Assembly (NCBI RefSeq): GCF_018688235.1 | Contig: NZ_CP061313.1 | Span: forward strand, 1,347,130-1,411,129 | Source: Polynucleobacter sp. AP-Nino-20-G2 | GTDB lineage: Bacteria; Pseudomonadota; Gammaproteobacteria; Burkholderiales; Burkholderiaceae | Direction of reading: 5' to 3' | DNA length: 64,000 nt | Made by a program: the position numbers and the translations under genes | Shown here: positions 18,090 through 28,048 of the stretch, in pieces | Layout of the letters: every line of letters begins with the position of its first letter | Numbering within the stretch: position 1 is the stretch's first letter | The notes under the pieces: generated by a model | What the model was told of the DNA's origin: nothing | The model's input: the letters and a program-made list of their open reading frames with translations, nothing else | Databases searched by the model: none

Positions 18090-18339
18090 CCGTTACAGGC
18101 GGAAAGAAAGCCACTTCAGCACCTTCTTCAAGTGCAGCGGAGTCCTTGACCATCTCTTGATTTAAGGCGCAACGAATGATTCTGGTGTTAGCCAGCACTT
18201 CAGCCCAAGGAGTTCCGCGCTGAATCAGGTACACCCTTAAGTCAGCGATGGTCTTTACTTCCGATGGCACGCTGATATTCTCCTCCGAAAGGCCAAGGCC
18301 TTCACGTAGTGAGGCAAAGAATCGCAATTGAAGTTTCAT
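18082..18339 (-). CDS. moaD: Molybdopterin synthase sulfur carrier subunit
   Basis: The 85-residue ubiquitin-like protein ends with the essential diglycine (FFPPVTGG) that is adenylated by MoeB and thiocarboxylated. Its length and LRFFASLREGLG opening fit MoaD. It overlaps moaE by 8 bases and follows moeA after a 54-base gap. Confidence 0.96.
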   Translation of the reverse strand: MKLQLRFFASLREGLGLSEENISVPSEVKTIADLRVYLIQRGTPWAEVLANTRIIRCALNQEMVKDSAALEEGAEVAFFPPVTGG

Positions 18340-18393
18340 AAGTGAATCGTAATCTGATTAGCTTGAGATTGCTGATGCTAAATTGAACTTACT

Positions 18394-19635
18394 TCAAGAA
18401 AGTAAGGCATTGAATGGGATGTACTTCACCATATCACCAGCTTTGAATGTCGCTCCTGGAGGGCAGTCAATCAAGCCATCACCCCAAGAGGCGCTAGTGA
18501 GCACACCAGAGCTTTGATTGGGGAATATATCCAAACCACCCTGAGGATTAATTTTGACGCGCAAAAATTCATTACGGCGATCCGCTTTGAGCCAATCAAA
18601 GTCAGCGCGCATTGGGTAAGACTGCGCATGGCCACTATCCCGACCTTGAAGCTTGAGAATGAATGGCCTTACAAACAACAAGAATGTGACAAAACTAGAG
18701 ACAGGATTTCCGGGGAGGCCAATAAACCATGCCTCACCAGTTTTTGTTTCATCGGATTTACGCACTGCGCCAAAAGCCAAAGGCTTGCCTGGCTTGATCG
18801 CAATCTGCCAAAGATCCAATCTACCTTCTGCACTGACGGCGGGCTTAATGTGATCTTCCTCGCCAACAGATACACCGCCCGAAGTAATAATGAGGTCATG
18901 ATCTTTGCTAGCAGCACGCAAAGTCTCGCGCGTGGCACGCAGACTGTCGGGAACGATGCCGAAATCAGTGGCATCACAGCCCAAAGACTTAAGGCAAGCC
19001 AATAAGGTATCGCGATTAGAGTTATAGATACCGCCTGGCTTGAGCTGCTCTCCAGGTAAAGATAGCTCATCACCGGTAAAAAAAGCGGCGACCTTCACTT
19101 TGCGTTTGACGCTTACGTGCGTTAAGCCCGCGGAGGCAGCAACACCCAACTCTTGTGGACGTAAAAATGTACCTGCGCTTAGCGCCACCTTGCCAGCCGA
19201 GAGGTCCTCACCTCTTCTACGAATCCATTGACCAGCCATCGGAATGGTGTTCACCTGAACGTGATCTACCGCCCCCTCGGGGATTGCGCAATCCTCTTGC
19301 ATTACCACTGCATCAGCACCAGGAGGAACAGGAGCGCCTGTAAATATTCTGGCAACAGTACCAGGCTCCAATTGCTTACCCATGGATCCTGCGGGTATAC
19401 GTTGGGCAACCTTAAGAATGCTTCCCAGGGTTTGCGTATCAGCAGATCTCACTGCATAACCATCCATTGAGGTGTTATCGAGCGGAGGAACATCTACCAG
19501 GCTATTCACATCTTCAGCTAGCACGCGACCTAGTGCGGCTTGCATAGTAACCTTCTCGCTCTCAGGCACGGCCTTTGCATGAGAAAGTAAGTGATCCAAG
19601 GCCTGTTGAGCAGTCAACATCGGAGGCTTATTCAT
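18394..19635 (-). CDS. moeA: Molybdopterin molybdenumtransferase
   Basis: MoeA inserts molybdate into adenylated molybdopterin. The 413-residue sequence shows DVPPLDNTSMDGYAV near residue 58, IFTGAPVPPGADAVVMQED, the signature TSGGVSVGEEDH and LPGNPVSSFVTF. It sits between thrC (20 bases upstream) and moaD in the same operon, so cofactor synthesis is cotranscribed with threonine synthesis; this arrangement is common in Burkholderiales. Confidence 0.97.
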   Translation of the reverse strand: MNKPPMLTAQQALDHLLSHAKAVPESEKVTMQAALGRVLAEDVNSLVDVPPLDNTSMDGYAVRSADTQTLGSILKVAQRIPAGSMGKQLEPGTVARIFTGAPVPPGADAVVMQEDCAIPEGAVDHVQVNTIPMAGQWIRRRGEDLSAGKVALSAGTFLRPQELGVAASAGLTHVSVKRKVKVAAFFTGDELSLPGEQLKPGGIYNSNRDTLLACLKSLGCDATDFGIVPDSLRATRETLRAASKDHDLIITSGGVSVGEEDHIKPAVSAEGRLDLWQIAIKPGKPLAFGAVRKSDETKTGEAWFIGLPGNPVSSFVTFLLFVRPFILKLQGRDSGHAQSYPMRADFDWLKADRRNEFLRVKINPQGGLDIFPNQSSGVLTSASWGDGLIDCPPGATFKAGDMVKYIPFNALLS

Positions 19636-19655
19636 AGCGTTTTGTATTTACTGAC

Positions 19656-21098
19656 TTAAGTAAGATGGGAGGTAATGAAGTTTTTCACTTGATTAACATC
19701 GGCATCAATGTTTTCAACGCGCTGAGGCTTAGACTTAATATCCTTAAATGCCGGAGGACATTCTGCCGGGCGACCCAATGCTACCTCAATCGTTTCTTCA
19801 AACTTAATTGGTAAAGCCGTTTCCAAAACAATCATCGGTACACCTGCCTGCAAATGCTCGCGGGCAACCTTAACGCCATCGGCAGTATGGGTATCAATCA
19901 TGACGCCGTATTGCTTGTAAACATCGCGAATAGTTTCCAAGCGGTTTTCATGAGTGCTGCGTCCAGACTGGAAGCCGTACTTGGTGATTTCTTTGAAAAC
20001 TAAGTCTTTTGAAATATCAAAGCCACCCGCCTCATCCACCTGCTTAAACATTTCAGCGGTAGCTTTGCCGTCTTGACCCATTAGATCAAATACAAACCGC
20101 TCAAAGTTGCTCGCCTTAGAAATATCCATAGACGGACTTGAAGTGTGCAAAGTCTCAGCAGACTTGCGCGCACGGTAAACACCGGTCCGGAAAAACTCAT
20201 CCAAAACATCATTCTCATTGGTGGCGGCAATCAAGTGCTCGATTGGCAAACCCATCATGCGGGCGATATGGCCGGCACAGATATTGCCAAAGTTACCAGA
20301 GGGCACCGTAAAGGATACTTTTTCAGCGCTAGACTTCGTCGCCAATAAATAGCCCTGGAAGTAATACACGACCTGAGCAACAACGCGCCCCCAGTTAATG
20401 GAGTTAACGGTACCAATCTGATTGGCTGCTTTGAAAGCATGATCATTGCTCACTGCCTTAACAATGTCCTGGCAATCATCAAATACGCCAGCTACTGCTA
20501 AGTTAAAAATATTCGGATCTTGCAAAGAATACATCTGCGCGGACTGGAAGGCGCTCATCTTGCCGCGCGGTGAGAGCATGAAAACCTTGACGCCCTCTTT
20601 ACCGCGCATTGCATACTCAGCGGCACTACCGGTATCACCAGAGGTGGCACCCAAAATATTGAGCTTTTGACCTTTTTTCTTGAGAGCATATTCAAAGAGA
20701 TTGCCCAATAACTGCATGGCCATATCTTTAAAAGCCAAAGTAGGTCCATTAGATAAACTCAGCAAGCCAATTCGCGCACCACCCTCTTCACCCAACCAAT
20801 GCAAAGGGGTAATATCTTTAGCGTTATCTTCGGTGCGGCCATTGCAATAGACTTGCTCGGTATATGTCTTGCGTAGTAGCGCACGTAAATCATCTTCAGG
20901 AATGTCATCGCAATACAGACTCAAGATCTCATAGGCAAGGTCGGCATAAGACAGACCACGCCAGGAGTCGAGCTGCTCTTTGGTGACCTTTGGATATTCC
21001 GTAGGCAGATATAAACCACCATCTGGAGCTAATCCACCAAGCAGAATTTCTAAAAAGGATTGCTGTGGGCTATTGCCCCGAGTCGATTGATAACGCAT
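19656..21098 (-). CDS. thrC: Threonine synthase
   Basis: ThrC converts O-phosphohomoserine to threonine with PLP. The 480-residue form is the longer bacterial/yeast-like type, starting MRYQSTRGNSPQQSF, with PLP Lys124 in GPTLAFKDMAMQ and the phosphate-binding loop GATSGDTGSAA. It starts 9 bases after hom ends, so the two last steps of threonine synthesis are coupled. Confidence 0.98.
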   Translation of the reverse strand: MRYQSTRGNSPQQSFLEILLGGLAPDGGLYLPTEYPKVTKEQLDSWRGLSYADLAYEILSLYCDDIPEDDLRALLRKTYTEQVYCNGRTEDNAKDITPLHWLGEEGGARIGLLSLSNGPTLAFKDMAMQLLGNLFEYALKKKGQKLNILGATSGDTGSAAEYAMRGKEGVKVFMLSPRGKMSAFQSAQMYSLQDPNIFNLAVAGVFDDCQDIVKAVSNDHAFKAANQIGTVNSINWGRVVAQVVYYFQGYLLATKSSAEKVSFTVPSGNFGNICAGHIARMMGLPIEHLIAATNENDVLDEFFRTGVYRARKSAETLHTSSPSMDISKASNFERFVFDLMGQDGKATAEMFKQVDEAGGFDISKDLVFKEITKYGFQSGRSTHENRLETIRDVYKQYGVMIDTHTADGVKVAREHLQAGVPMIVLETALPIKFEETIEVALGRPAECPPAFKDIKSKPQRVENIDADVNQVKNFITSHLT

Positions 21099-21107
21099 GT
21101 ATTTTGC

Positions 21108-22418
21108 TTAAGACAAATTTTCTAAACGGATCTTCACCACTTCACCGGCAACAGTCTTCAGATTTTGAATTTCCTGAATGGCGGCAAGCATGTGTTTTTC
21201 CTTGGTCTCATGAGTCAGAGCAACCAAATCAGTTTGACTCTCACCCTCGTCCGCTTCTTTTTGCAAGAGCGCATCGATAGAGATGCTGTGCGAAGCCAAG
21301 ATCTTCGTAATATCGGCCAGTACGCCAGCTTGATCAGCAACGCGTAAACGCAAATAGTAGCTAGTCGTGATCTCGCCCATAGGCAGCACAGCGATATCGC
21401 GCACCGCATCTGGCTGGAACGCCAAGTAAGGAACGCGATTCTCGGGACTGGCTCCCAACAAACGAGTAATGTCTACCAAATCAGCAATCACAGCGGAAGC
21501 AGTTGGCTCGGAACCAGCGCCTTTACCGTAGTACAAAGTAGTGCCAACTGCGTCACCAAACACTTGAACTGCATTCATTGCGCCTTCAACGTTTGCGATT
21601 AAACGCTTAGTCGGAATCAAAGTTGGGTGAACGCGAAGCTCCACGCCAGTCGAAGTCTTCTTGGCAATACCAAGCAACTTGATGCGATAGCCTAATTGTT
21701 CCGCGTACTTAATATCAATAGCATCTAACTTAGTAATACCTTCAACGTGTGCTTTTTCAAATTGCATTGGAATACCAAATGCAATCGCACTCATGATGGT
21801 TGCCTTGTGAGCAGCATCAACACCTTCAATATCGAAAGTAGGATCCGCTTCTGCGTAACCTAAACGTTGGGCTTCTTTCAGAACGGTCGCGAAATCTAAA
21901 CCTTTATCGCGCATCTCAGAAAGAATGAAGTTTGTCGTACCGTTGATGATGCCCGCGATCCACTCGATGCGGTTTGCAGTCAAACCTTCACGCAGCGCTT
22001 TAATAATTGGAATGCCACCAGCAACAGCAGCCTCAAACGCAACCATCACCCCTTTTTCATGGGCGGCCTTAAAGATTTCATTACCATGAACAGCGATCAA
22101 AGCCTTGTTAGCTGTCACCACATGTTTACCAGCAGCGATTGCCTCTAAAACCAAATCTTTGGCAATACCGTAGCCACCAATCAACTCCACCACAATATCG
22201 ATTTCAGGGTTATTGATAACGGCACGAGCATCACTCACCACTTGAGCATGATCTTTAACCAACTCTTTAGCGCGCTCTACATTGAGATCGGCAACGGTAT
22301 TGATGCGAATGCTACGACCAGCGCGACGCGTAATCTCATCTTGATTGCGCTCCAGAACAGTGAATACGCCACCACCTACAGTGCCAATACCTAATAGACC
22401 TACTTGAATCGGTTTCAT
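21108..22418 (-). CDS. hom: Homoserine dehydrogenase
   Basis: The enzyme reduces aspartate semialdehyde to homoserine. The 436-residue protein has the NAD(P)-binding opening VGLLGIGTVGGGVF, catalytic region GIINGTTNFILSEM with FDIEGVDAAHKATI, and a C-terminal ACT domain (about 350-436, beginning YYLRLRVADQAGVLADI) that usually gives threonine feedback. It is monofunctional, with no aspartokinase part. Its ATG overlaps the alaA stop (ATGA). Confidence 0.98.
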   Translation of the reverse strand: MKPIQVGLLGIGTVGGGVFTVLERNQDEITRRAGRSIRINTVADLNVERAKELVKDHAQVVSDARAVINNPEIDIVVELIGGYGIAKDLVLEAIAAGKHVVTANKALIAVHGNEIFKAAHEKGVMVAFEAAVAGGIPIIKALREGLTANRIEWIAGIINGTTNFILSEMRDKGLDFATVLKEAQRLGYAEADPTFDIEGVDAAHKATIMSAIAFGIPMQFEKAHVEGITKLDAIDIKYAEQLGYRIKLLGIAKKTSTGVELRVHPTLIPTKRLIANVEGAMNAVQVFGDAVGTTLYYGKGAGSEPTASAVIADLVDITRLLGASPENRVPYLAFQPDAVRDIAVLPMGEITTSYYLRLRVADQAGVLADITKILASHSISIDALLQKEADEGESQTDLVALTHETKEKHMLAAIQEIQNLKTVAGEVVKIRLENLS

Positions 22419-23674
22419 GATGCCTTTGTTGCTGTTGAATTAGCCGCTTTACGACTATGTTTTTGACGATAACGCTCTAGAAAACGTGCCAGACGGCCAA
22501 TGGCCTCTTTCAACACATCTTCATGAGGTAAGAACACTACTCGGAAGTGATCTGGCTTTGTCCAGTTAAAACCGGAGCCCTGAACCAGCAATACTTTTTC
22601 TTCCTTTAAGAGATCTGCTACAAATTGCTGATCATCTTCAATTGGATACATCTCGGGGTCGAGCTTTGGAAATAAATACAAAGCGGACTTTGGCTTCACA
22701 CAAGTGACACCCGGAATCTCTGTAATCAACTTCCAGGCGAGATCGCGTTGCTTGGCTAAGCGACCGCCCTCACCCACTAAGTCATCAATACTTTGATAGC
22801 CACCCAAAGCCGTTTGAATGGCGTATTGGCCTGGCACATTAGCGCACAGTCGCATCGAGGAGAGCATGTTCAAGCCCTCGATGTAATCTCGAATCATCTC
22901 TTTATCGCCAGAAACAATCATCCATCCAGCGCGATAACCACATGAACGGTAGTTTTTAGACAAGCCATTAAAGGTAATGGTGACTACATCAGTGGACAAG
23001 GACGCTAAAGAGACATGCTTCTCTTTGTCGTACAACATCTTGTCGTAGATCTCATCGGCGAACAATATCAATCCATGCTCACGAGCAATCGCGGTCAACT
23101 CCAGCAATACTTCTTTGGAGTAAATGGCGCCAGTTGGATTGTTGGGATTGATCACCACAATCGCTTTAGTACGCGGCGTAATCTTTTTGCGCAAATCTGC
23201 CAAATCTGGCGCCCAGTCTTTGGCTTCATCACACAAGTAATGAACCGGGGTGCCACCAGACAAACTCACCGCAGCAGTCCACAAGGGATAGTCAGGGGCA
23301 GGCACCAAAACTTCGTCGCCATTATTGAGCAGTGCATTCATTGCCAAGACGATGAGTTCAGAAACTCCATTGCCTGTATAGATATCATCCAAAGTCACGC
23401 CCTGGATGCCTTTTTCTTGGCAATACTGCATGATGGCCTTACGAGCCGCAAAGATTCCCTTGGAATCAGAGTACGCTGAGGCATTACCCAAATTGCGAAT
23501 CATGTCGAGCTGGATCTCTTCAGGGGGATCAAAGCCAAAAACACCCACATTACCGATGTTTAATTTGATGATTTTGTGGCCCTCCTCCTCCATGCGCTGA
23601 GCAAGCTCCAGCACGGGTCCACGAATGTCATAACAGACGTGATTGAGTTTTTCGGACTTTAGGATGGGTTTCAC
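22415..23674 (-). CDS. alaA: Alanine-type PLP aminotransferase (AlaA/YfbQ-like)
   Basis: This 419-residue fold-type I aminotransferase closely follows the AlaA pattern: the SEKLNHVCYDIRGPVLELA opening, NPNNPTGAIYS, and PLP Lys240 in FNGLSKNYRSCGYRAGW. It probably makes alanine from pyruvate and glutamate, possibly also other amino acids. It starts at GTG and leads the operon alaA-hom-thrC-moeA-moaD-moaE. It ends in a short basic tail (KHSRKAANSTATKAS). Confidence 0.9.
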   Translation of the reverse strand: MKPILKSEKLNHVCYDIRGPVLELAQRMEEEGHKIIKLNIGNVGVFGFDPPEEIQLDMIRNLGNASAYSDSKGIFAARKAIMQYCQEKGIQGVTLDDIYTGNGVSELIVLAMNALLNNGDEVLVPAPDYPLWTAAVSLSGGTPVHYLCDEAKDWAPDLADLRKKITPRTKAIVVINPNNPTGAIYSKEVLLELTAIAREHGLILFADEIYDKMLYDKEKHVSLASLSTDVVTITFNGLSKNYRSCGYRAGWMIVSGDKEMIRDYIEGLNMLSSMRLCANVPGQYAIQTALGGYQSIDDLVGEGGRLAKQRDLAWKLITEIPGVTCVKPKSALYLFPKLDPEMYPIEDDQQFVADLLKEEKVLLVQGSGFNWTKPDHFRVVFLPHEDVLKEAIGRLARFLERYRQKHSRKAANSTATKAS

Positions 23675-23753
23675 AATAAATTAAAGGGTAAGTTCTTGAA
23701 ATCTAGGAAAAAACAGCTAGCTATAATCCTCATAATTATGACAGAGAGTCCAT
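23675..23753. promoter_or_regulatory. Divergent promoter gap alaA / Mth938-like gene
   Basis: This 79-base spacer must drive both the alaA operon and the Mth938-arn gene run. TATAAT at 23722-23727 is a perfect -10 hexamer on the plus strand; the best -35 candidate, TTGAAA at 23696-23701, is 20 bases away, longer than ideal. Confidence 0.4.
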
Positions 23754-24131
23754 GTGAAGCTTCAATCTGACCCCCATTCCGGAGCCAATACGATCACCGG
23801 TTACGGTGATGGCTACGTAGAGATCAATAAGACCCCCTATAGTCACGCCGTTTTATTGAGTTCGGATGGTGAAATCCTGGAATGGCCAGTCAAATCGTTT
23901 GATGCACTCACAACGGCTGATTTCTCCCAAATGGCCGCCATTAAGCCCGAATTAATCATTATTGGAACCGGCACACGCCAACGCTTCCCAGGCCCTGAGC
24001 TCTTAAAACCCCTGATTGATGCCAAAATTGGCTTTGAAATCATGAATTCCCAGGCCGCCTGCCGTACCTACAACATCCTCGTTGGCGAAGGCCGTCAAGT
24101 CTTGCTCGCCCTCATCGTGGAAGCCCTCTAA
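23754..24131 (+). CDS. Mth938-like domain protein (DUF498)
   Basis: The 125-residue protein is a complete Mth938/NDUFAF3-type domain: GYGDGYVEIN, the PELIIIGTGTRQRFPGPEL core, and GFEIMNSQAACRTYNILVGEGR. No enzymatic role is established for bacterial members. It begins with GTG at 23754. The stop codon overlaps the arnT start (TAATG), so it is the first gene of the transcript that includes the arn genes, although this pairing may just reflect promoter sharing. Confidence 0.85.
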   Translation: MKLQSDPHSGANTITGYGDGYVEINKTPYSHAVLLSSDGEILEWPVKSFDALTTADFSQMAAIKPELIIIGTGTRQRFPGPELLKPLIDAKIGFEIMNSQAACRTYNILVGEGRQVLLALIVEAL

Positions 24132-25825
24132 TGCAATTTGGCCAACTTAGGCAATCTAGCGCCCTGAATCCCGCAAAGATATTGATCTTAGTCCTCGTTT
24201 ACGGACTTTTCTGGTTTGGAACCCTCAATTACCGTCACCTCATCCCCTCCGATGAAGGGCGCTATGCCGAAATCGCCCGAGAAATGCTCGTCACCGGTGA
24301 CTGGGTCACTCCGCGCTATAACGGCTATAAATATTTTGAGAAGCCTCCATTACAAATTTGGGCAACCGCTACAGCCTTCAATATTTTTGGCATTGGAGAC
24401 TGGCAAGCTCGACTGTGGACCGCCCTTACTGGCTTTCTCACCATTTTCTTTATTGGCTTCACCGGTGCGCGAATCTATGGGGCACGTGCGGGCTGGCTAG
24501 CATCCCTAGTCTTGGCATCAAGTCCGATGTGGGTGATTGGCGGTCATGTGAATTCATTGGATATGGGGTTATCGGCCTTTTTGGTCGCCGCGCTTTGCAG
24601 TCTTCTGCTGGCGCAAACTTCACATAACAAAACCCAAGCTCGCAATTGGATGTGGGCATGCTGGGCATTGATGGCTCTAGCCACCCTGTCCAAAGGTGTC
24701 ATTGGAGCTGCAATACCGGGTATGGTGTTTATCACTTACTCCCTCACCGCTTGGGATTGGAAAATCTGGAAGCGACTTCACATCATCAGCGGCACCATTT
24801 TATTTTTAGCTATTACTGCTCCTTGGTTTGTTCTTGTCGCACAACGCAACCCGGAGTTCCTGGAGTTCTTCTTCATTCATGAGCACTTGCAACGCTTCAC
24901 GCAAACCGCTCACAGCAGAACTGGCCCCATCTATTACTTCATCCCCCTACTCTTGCTTGGCTTTCTTCCTTGGGTTGCGCAGATCCCTGGCGCCATCAGC
25001 CAAGCTTGGCGTGAACGTAATCGCGAGTTTTCTAGCGGCTGGCTACTCACTTGCTGGTTTATTGTGATCCTTGGATTCTTCAGCGTATCTCAATCCAAAC
25101 TACCGGGATACATCATCCCGATTTTTCCGGCGCTTGCGCTTCTTGTTGGAAACCGCTTGGATCGCAATCTAGGACTCAGCAATTCGCTGACGCTGTCATG
25201 GCAAACACAAACAATATTCTTCGCCATCCTTGGTGGCATTGGATTTATGTTCTTAGGAGAGATTAGCAAACAAGCTAGACCTGATGAGATTGAATCCTAT
25301 ACCCAGTACACATACTGGATTATTGCCGCGCTGATTGCTTTAACCGGCTTTAGCCTGTTTGCATTTACCCAAAGTAAACGCAATGGTTTATTAAGCATCA
25401 CCAGCTTTGCGAGCGGCTTCTTTCTATGCGCACTTATCGCTGGTACTGGACATGAAACTCTCGGCCGCGCAGTATCTGGGATTGATTTAGTTGAACAAGT
25501 TAAGGGCAGTATTCCTACGCAAACACAGTTTTATTCTGTTCGCATCTTAGATCACACTGTGCCGTTCTATTTGGGCACAACCATGACGATGGTAGAGTTT
25601 CCAGATGAGCTGGAATTTGGCGTGAAGCAAGAACCCGAACTATGGCTTCCTACACTGGCGGCATTTATTGAGCGCTGGAAAGAAGATCAAACCGCATATG
25701 CATTAATGGTTCCAGAGCAATATCTAGAGCTACAAAAGTTGAATGTACCGATGCAAGAAGTTGGCAGAGATTCTAGGCGTGTAATTGTGAAGCACCCTGA
25801 ATCTGCAAGCGCTTCTCCACAATAA
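24131..25825 (+). CDS. arnT: Lipid A 4-amino-4-deoxy-L-arabinose transferase-like (GT39/ArnT)
   Basis: ArnT moves L-Ara4N from undecaprenyl phosphate onto lipid A at the periplasmic face of the inner membrane, reducing negative charge and polymyxin binding. The 564-residue protein has about twelve membrane segments in its first 430 residues, with the conserved acidic loop HLIPSDEGRYAEIAREML (catalytic Asp-Glu) and FEKPPLQIWATA, then a periplasmic C-terminal domain. Its place at the head of arnB-C-A-D supports ArnT rather than a generic GT39 enzyme. Confidence 0.87.
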   Translation: MQFGQLRQSSALNPAKILILVLVYGLFWFGTLNYRHLIPSDEGRYAEIAREMLVTGDWVTPRYNGYKYFEKPPLQIWATATAFNIFGIGDWQARLWTALTGFLTIFFIGFTGARIYGARAGWLASLVLASSPMWVIGGHVNSLDMGLSAFLVAALCSLLLAQTSHNKTQARNWMWACWALMALATLSKGVIGAAIPGMVFITYSLTAWDWKIWKRLHIISGTILFLAITAPWFVLVAQRNPEFLEFFFIHEHLQRFTQTAHSRTGPIYYFIPLLLLGFLPWVAQIPGAISQAWRERNREFSSGWLLTCWFIVILGFFSVSQSKLPGYIIPIFPALALLVGNRLDRNLGLSNSLTLSWQTQTIFFAILGGIGFMFLGEISKQARPDEIESYTQYTYWIIAALIALTGFSLFAFTQSKRNGLLSITSFASGFFLCALIAGTGHETLGRAVSGIDLVEQVKGSIPTQTQFYSVRILDHTVPFYLGTTMTMVEFPDELEFGVKQEPELWLPTLAAFIERWKEDQTAYALMVPEQYLELQKLNVPMQEVGRDSRRVIVKHPESASASPQ

Positions 25826-25841
25826 GGCCTCAAGCTTAATC

Positions 25842-27014
25842 ATGTCGACCAACGAAAACGCACCCCCCTTTATTCCCTTTACACGCCCTCACTTCAATCA
25901 AGAAACCATTGATGCGGTGGCTGAGGTATTGCGTTCGGGTTGGGTCACCTCAGGCCCCAAGCTCGCTGAATTTGAGGCGGCCTTAAGTGAATATTTTGGT
26001 GGACGACCTGTGCGATGCTTTGCTAATGGCACCGCCACCATGAAGATTGCTTTACAGGTTGCCGGCATTGGGCCGGGGGATGAAGTTATCACCACTCCGA
26101 TAACTTGGGTTGCTACTTCTAATGTCATCTTAAGTGTCGGTGCCACACCGGTATTTGTGGATATTGATCCAGTGACGCGCAATATTGATTTAAATAAAGT
26201 CGCTGTTGCAATTACTCCCCGGACACGCGCCATCATGCCCGTCTATTTAGCTGGCCTGCCCGTTGATATGGACCGCTTATATGCGCTTGCCAAAGAACAT
26301 AAACTTCGCGTGATTGAAGATGCGGCGCAAGCCTTTGGATCGCAGTGGAAAGAGAAGAGGATTGGTAGCATTGGCGATCTGGTGAGCTTTAGCTTTCAGG
26401 CAAACAAAAATTTATCCACCGTTGAAGGCGGCTGCCTTGTTTTAAACACCGAGCAGGAAGCTAAGTTGGCCGAGAAGCTTCGCTTGCAAGGCGTCACACG
26501 CCAAGGCATGGACGGCATGGATGTAGATGTGCTTGGTGGCAAAGATAATCTGACTGATGTGAATGCCGTCATTGGCTTGCATCAACTCAAACAATTGCCA
26601 GCCTTTCAGGCTCGTAGAGCTGTACTGGCAAGACAATACTTTGATGCCATTCGTTCCGAGCTCAAATCCGCAGGACTGGAAGATTTAAAACTAGAACTAC
26701 CAGTGGAAAACTTTGGCGATAGTAACTGGCATATGTTCCAGATTGTTTTACCGCTTGATCAGCTCAATGTTGATCGCGCACAGGTGATGACTAAGCTTAA
26801 AGATTTGGGAATTGGAACAGGCGTGCACTACCCCATCATCACTGGATTCACGCTCTACCAAAAGCTCGGCTATAAAACTGAAGCAACCCCCGTTGCACAA
26901 CGCATTAGTCGCTCCATTTTGACTCTCCCACTCTTTCCAGGGATGGTGGACGAAGACATTAGCCGAATAGCTAGTGGTTTAGTCGCTATTTTGAAGAAAC
27001 ATCGCCAAAAGTAG
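25842..27014 (+). CDS. arnB: UDP-4-amino-4-deoxy-L-arabinose aminotransferase
   Basis: ArnB transaminates UDP-4-keto-arabinose with glutamate to UDP-L-Ara4N. The 390-residue DegT/DnrJ/EryC1 protein has FANGTATMKIAL, PVYLAGLP, the VIEDAAQAFGS loop and PLP Lys189 in SFSFQANKNLSTVEGG. Length matches the family (about 380). A hairpin at 27024-27047 separates it from arnC. Confidence 0.93.
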   Translation: MSTNENAPPFIPFTRPHFNQETIDAVAEVLRSGWVTSGPKLAEFEAALSEYFGGRPVRCFANGTATMKIALQVAGIGPGDEVITTPITWVATSNVILSVGATPVFVDIDPVTRNIDLNKVAVAITPRTRAIMPVYLAGLPVDMDRLYALAKEHKLRVIEDAAQAFGSQWKEKRIGSIGDLVSFSFQANKNLSTVEGGCLVLNTEQEAKLAEKLRLQGVTRQGMDGMDVDVLGGKDNLTDVNAVIGLHQLKQLPAFQARRAVLARQYFDAIRSELKSAGLEDLKLELPVENFGDSNWHMFQIVLPLDQLNVDRAQVMTKLKDLGIGTGVHYPIITGFTLYQKLGYKTEATPVAQRISRSILTLPLFPGMVDEDISRIASGLVAILKKHRQK

Positions 27015-27023
27015 ACCCAAAAA

Positions 27024-27047
27024 CGCCGATTCCCTCAGAAATCGGCG
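27024..27047 (+). other. Intercistronic hairpin arnB-arnC
   Basis: CGCCGATT and AATCGGCG form an 8-bp perfect stem with an eight-base loop. No U tract follows, so it may protect or process the mRNA rather than end it. Confidence 0.45.
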
Positions 27048-27076
27048 CAAGCGAGAAGATCAGGCAAAATTGCAGA

Positions 27077-28048
27077 ATGACTGCGAATTTAGCAACCCAA
27101 ACCAATAATCCCAAGCTGAGCATTGTTATCCCCGTTTATAACGAGGAAGACGGTCTTCAAGCTCTCTTTGATCGCCTCTATCCCTCCTTAGATGCGCTGG
27201 CCAGCAAACGTGCCATTAGCTATGAAGTGGTGTTCGTCAATGATGGAAGCAAAGATCGCTCTGCGGGAATACTGGCTAAACAAGTGGATTTGCGACCTGA
27301 TGTCACCCGTGCGGTGATTTTTCACAGCAACTTTGGTCAGCACATGGCCATCATGGCTGGCTTTGAATACTCTCGCGGCGAATACATCATCACGCTAGAT
27401 GCTGACCTGCAAAATCCCCCTGAAGAAATTGATGCCCTAGTGAATGAGCTACTAAAGGGTCATGACTACGTAGGCACTATTCGTGCGAATCGTCGTGATA
27501 GCTTCTTTAGAAAATTTGCTTCACGCGCCATGAATCATTTGCGCCAAAAAATTACCCGCATCACGATGACGGATCAAGGCTGCATGTTGCGCGGCTATAG
27601 CCGTCGTATTGTTGATCTGGTGCGCCAGTGCGATGAAAGTAATACGTTTATTCCGGCATTGGCCTATACCTTTGCCTCTAATCCTACTGAGATCACCGTC
27701 AAACATGAAGAGCGTTTTGCGGGTGAATCCAAATACAGCCTCTATCAGCTCATTCGCTTGAACTTCGACTTGGTGACTGGCTTCTCGGTTATGCCATTGC
27801 AGATCTTCTCGATCCTAGGCATGCTGCTCGCACTGGCTGCCGGCAGTCTGTTCGTTTACTTATTAGTGCGCCGCTTTGTATTGGGCGCAGAGGTAGAGGG
27901 TGTGTTCACCTTATTTGCGCTCACCTTCTTCTTAATTGGTGTGATGCTATTTGGCCTTGGATTGCTTGGTGAATATATTGGCCGCATCTACCAACAAGTC
28001 AGAGAACGTCCACGCTACGTAGTGCAGACTGTTTTAGAGAAAAAATAA
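27077..28048 (+). CDS. arnC: Undecaprenyl-phosphate L-Ara4FN transferase
   Basis: ArnC transfers formylated Ara4N from UDP to undecaprenyl phosphate on the cytoplasmic face. The 323-residue GT2 protein has SIVIPVYNEEDGLQALF, FVNDGSKDRS, the DADLQNPPEE metal-binding motif (DAD) and two C-terminal membrane helices (about 235-300). The stop at 28048 directly abuts the TTG start of the next gene. Confidence 0.93.
   Translation: MTANLATQTNNPKLSIVIPVYNEEDGLQALFDRLYPSLDALASKRAISYEVVFVNDGSKDRSAGILAKQVDLRPDVTRAVIFHSNFGQHMAIMAGFEYSRGEYIITLDADLQNPPEEIDALVNELLKGHDYVGTIRANRRDSFFRKFASRAMNHLRQKITRITMTDQGCMLRGYSRRIVDLVRQCDESNTFIPALAYTFASNPTEITVKHEERFAGESKYSLYQLIRLNFDLVTGFSVMPLQIFSILGMLLALAAGSLFVYLLVRRFVLGAEVEGVFTLFALTFFLIGVMLFGLGLLGEYIGRIYQQVRERPRYVVQTVLEKK

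Noticed and set aside
18514..19005. A 163-codon plus-strand frame within moeA
   Set aside because: Antisense shadow; moeA is intact across the same bases.
23015..23479. A 154-codon plus-strand frame within alaA
   Set aside because: It lies fully opposite a conserved aminotransferase and has no domain, signal or ribosome site.
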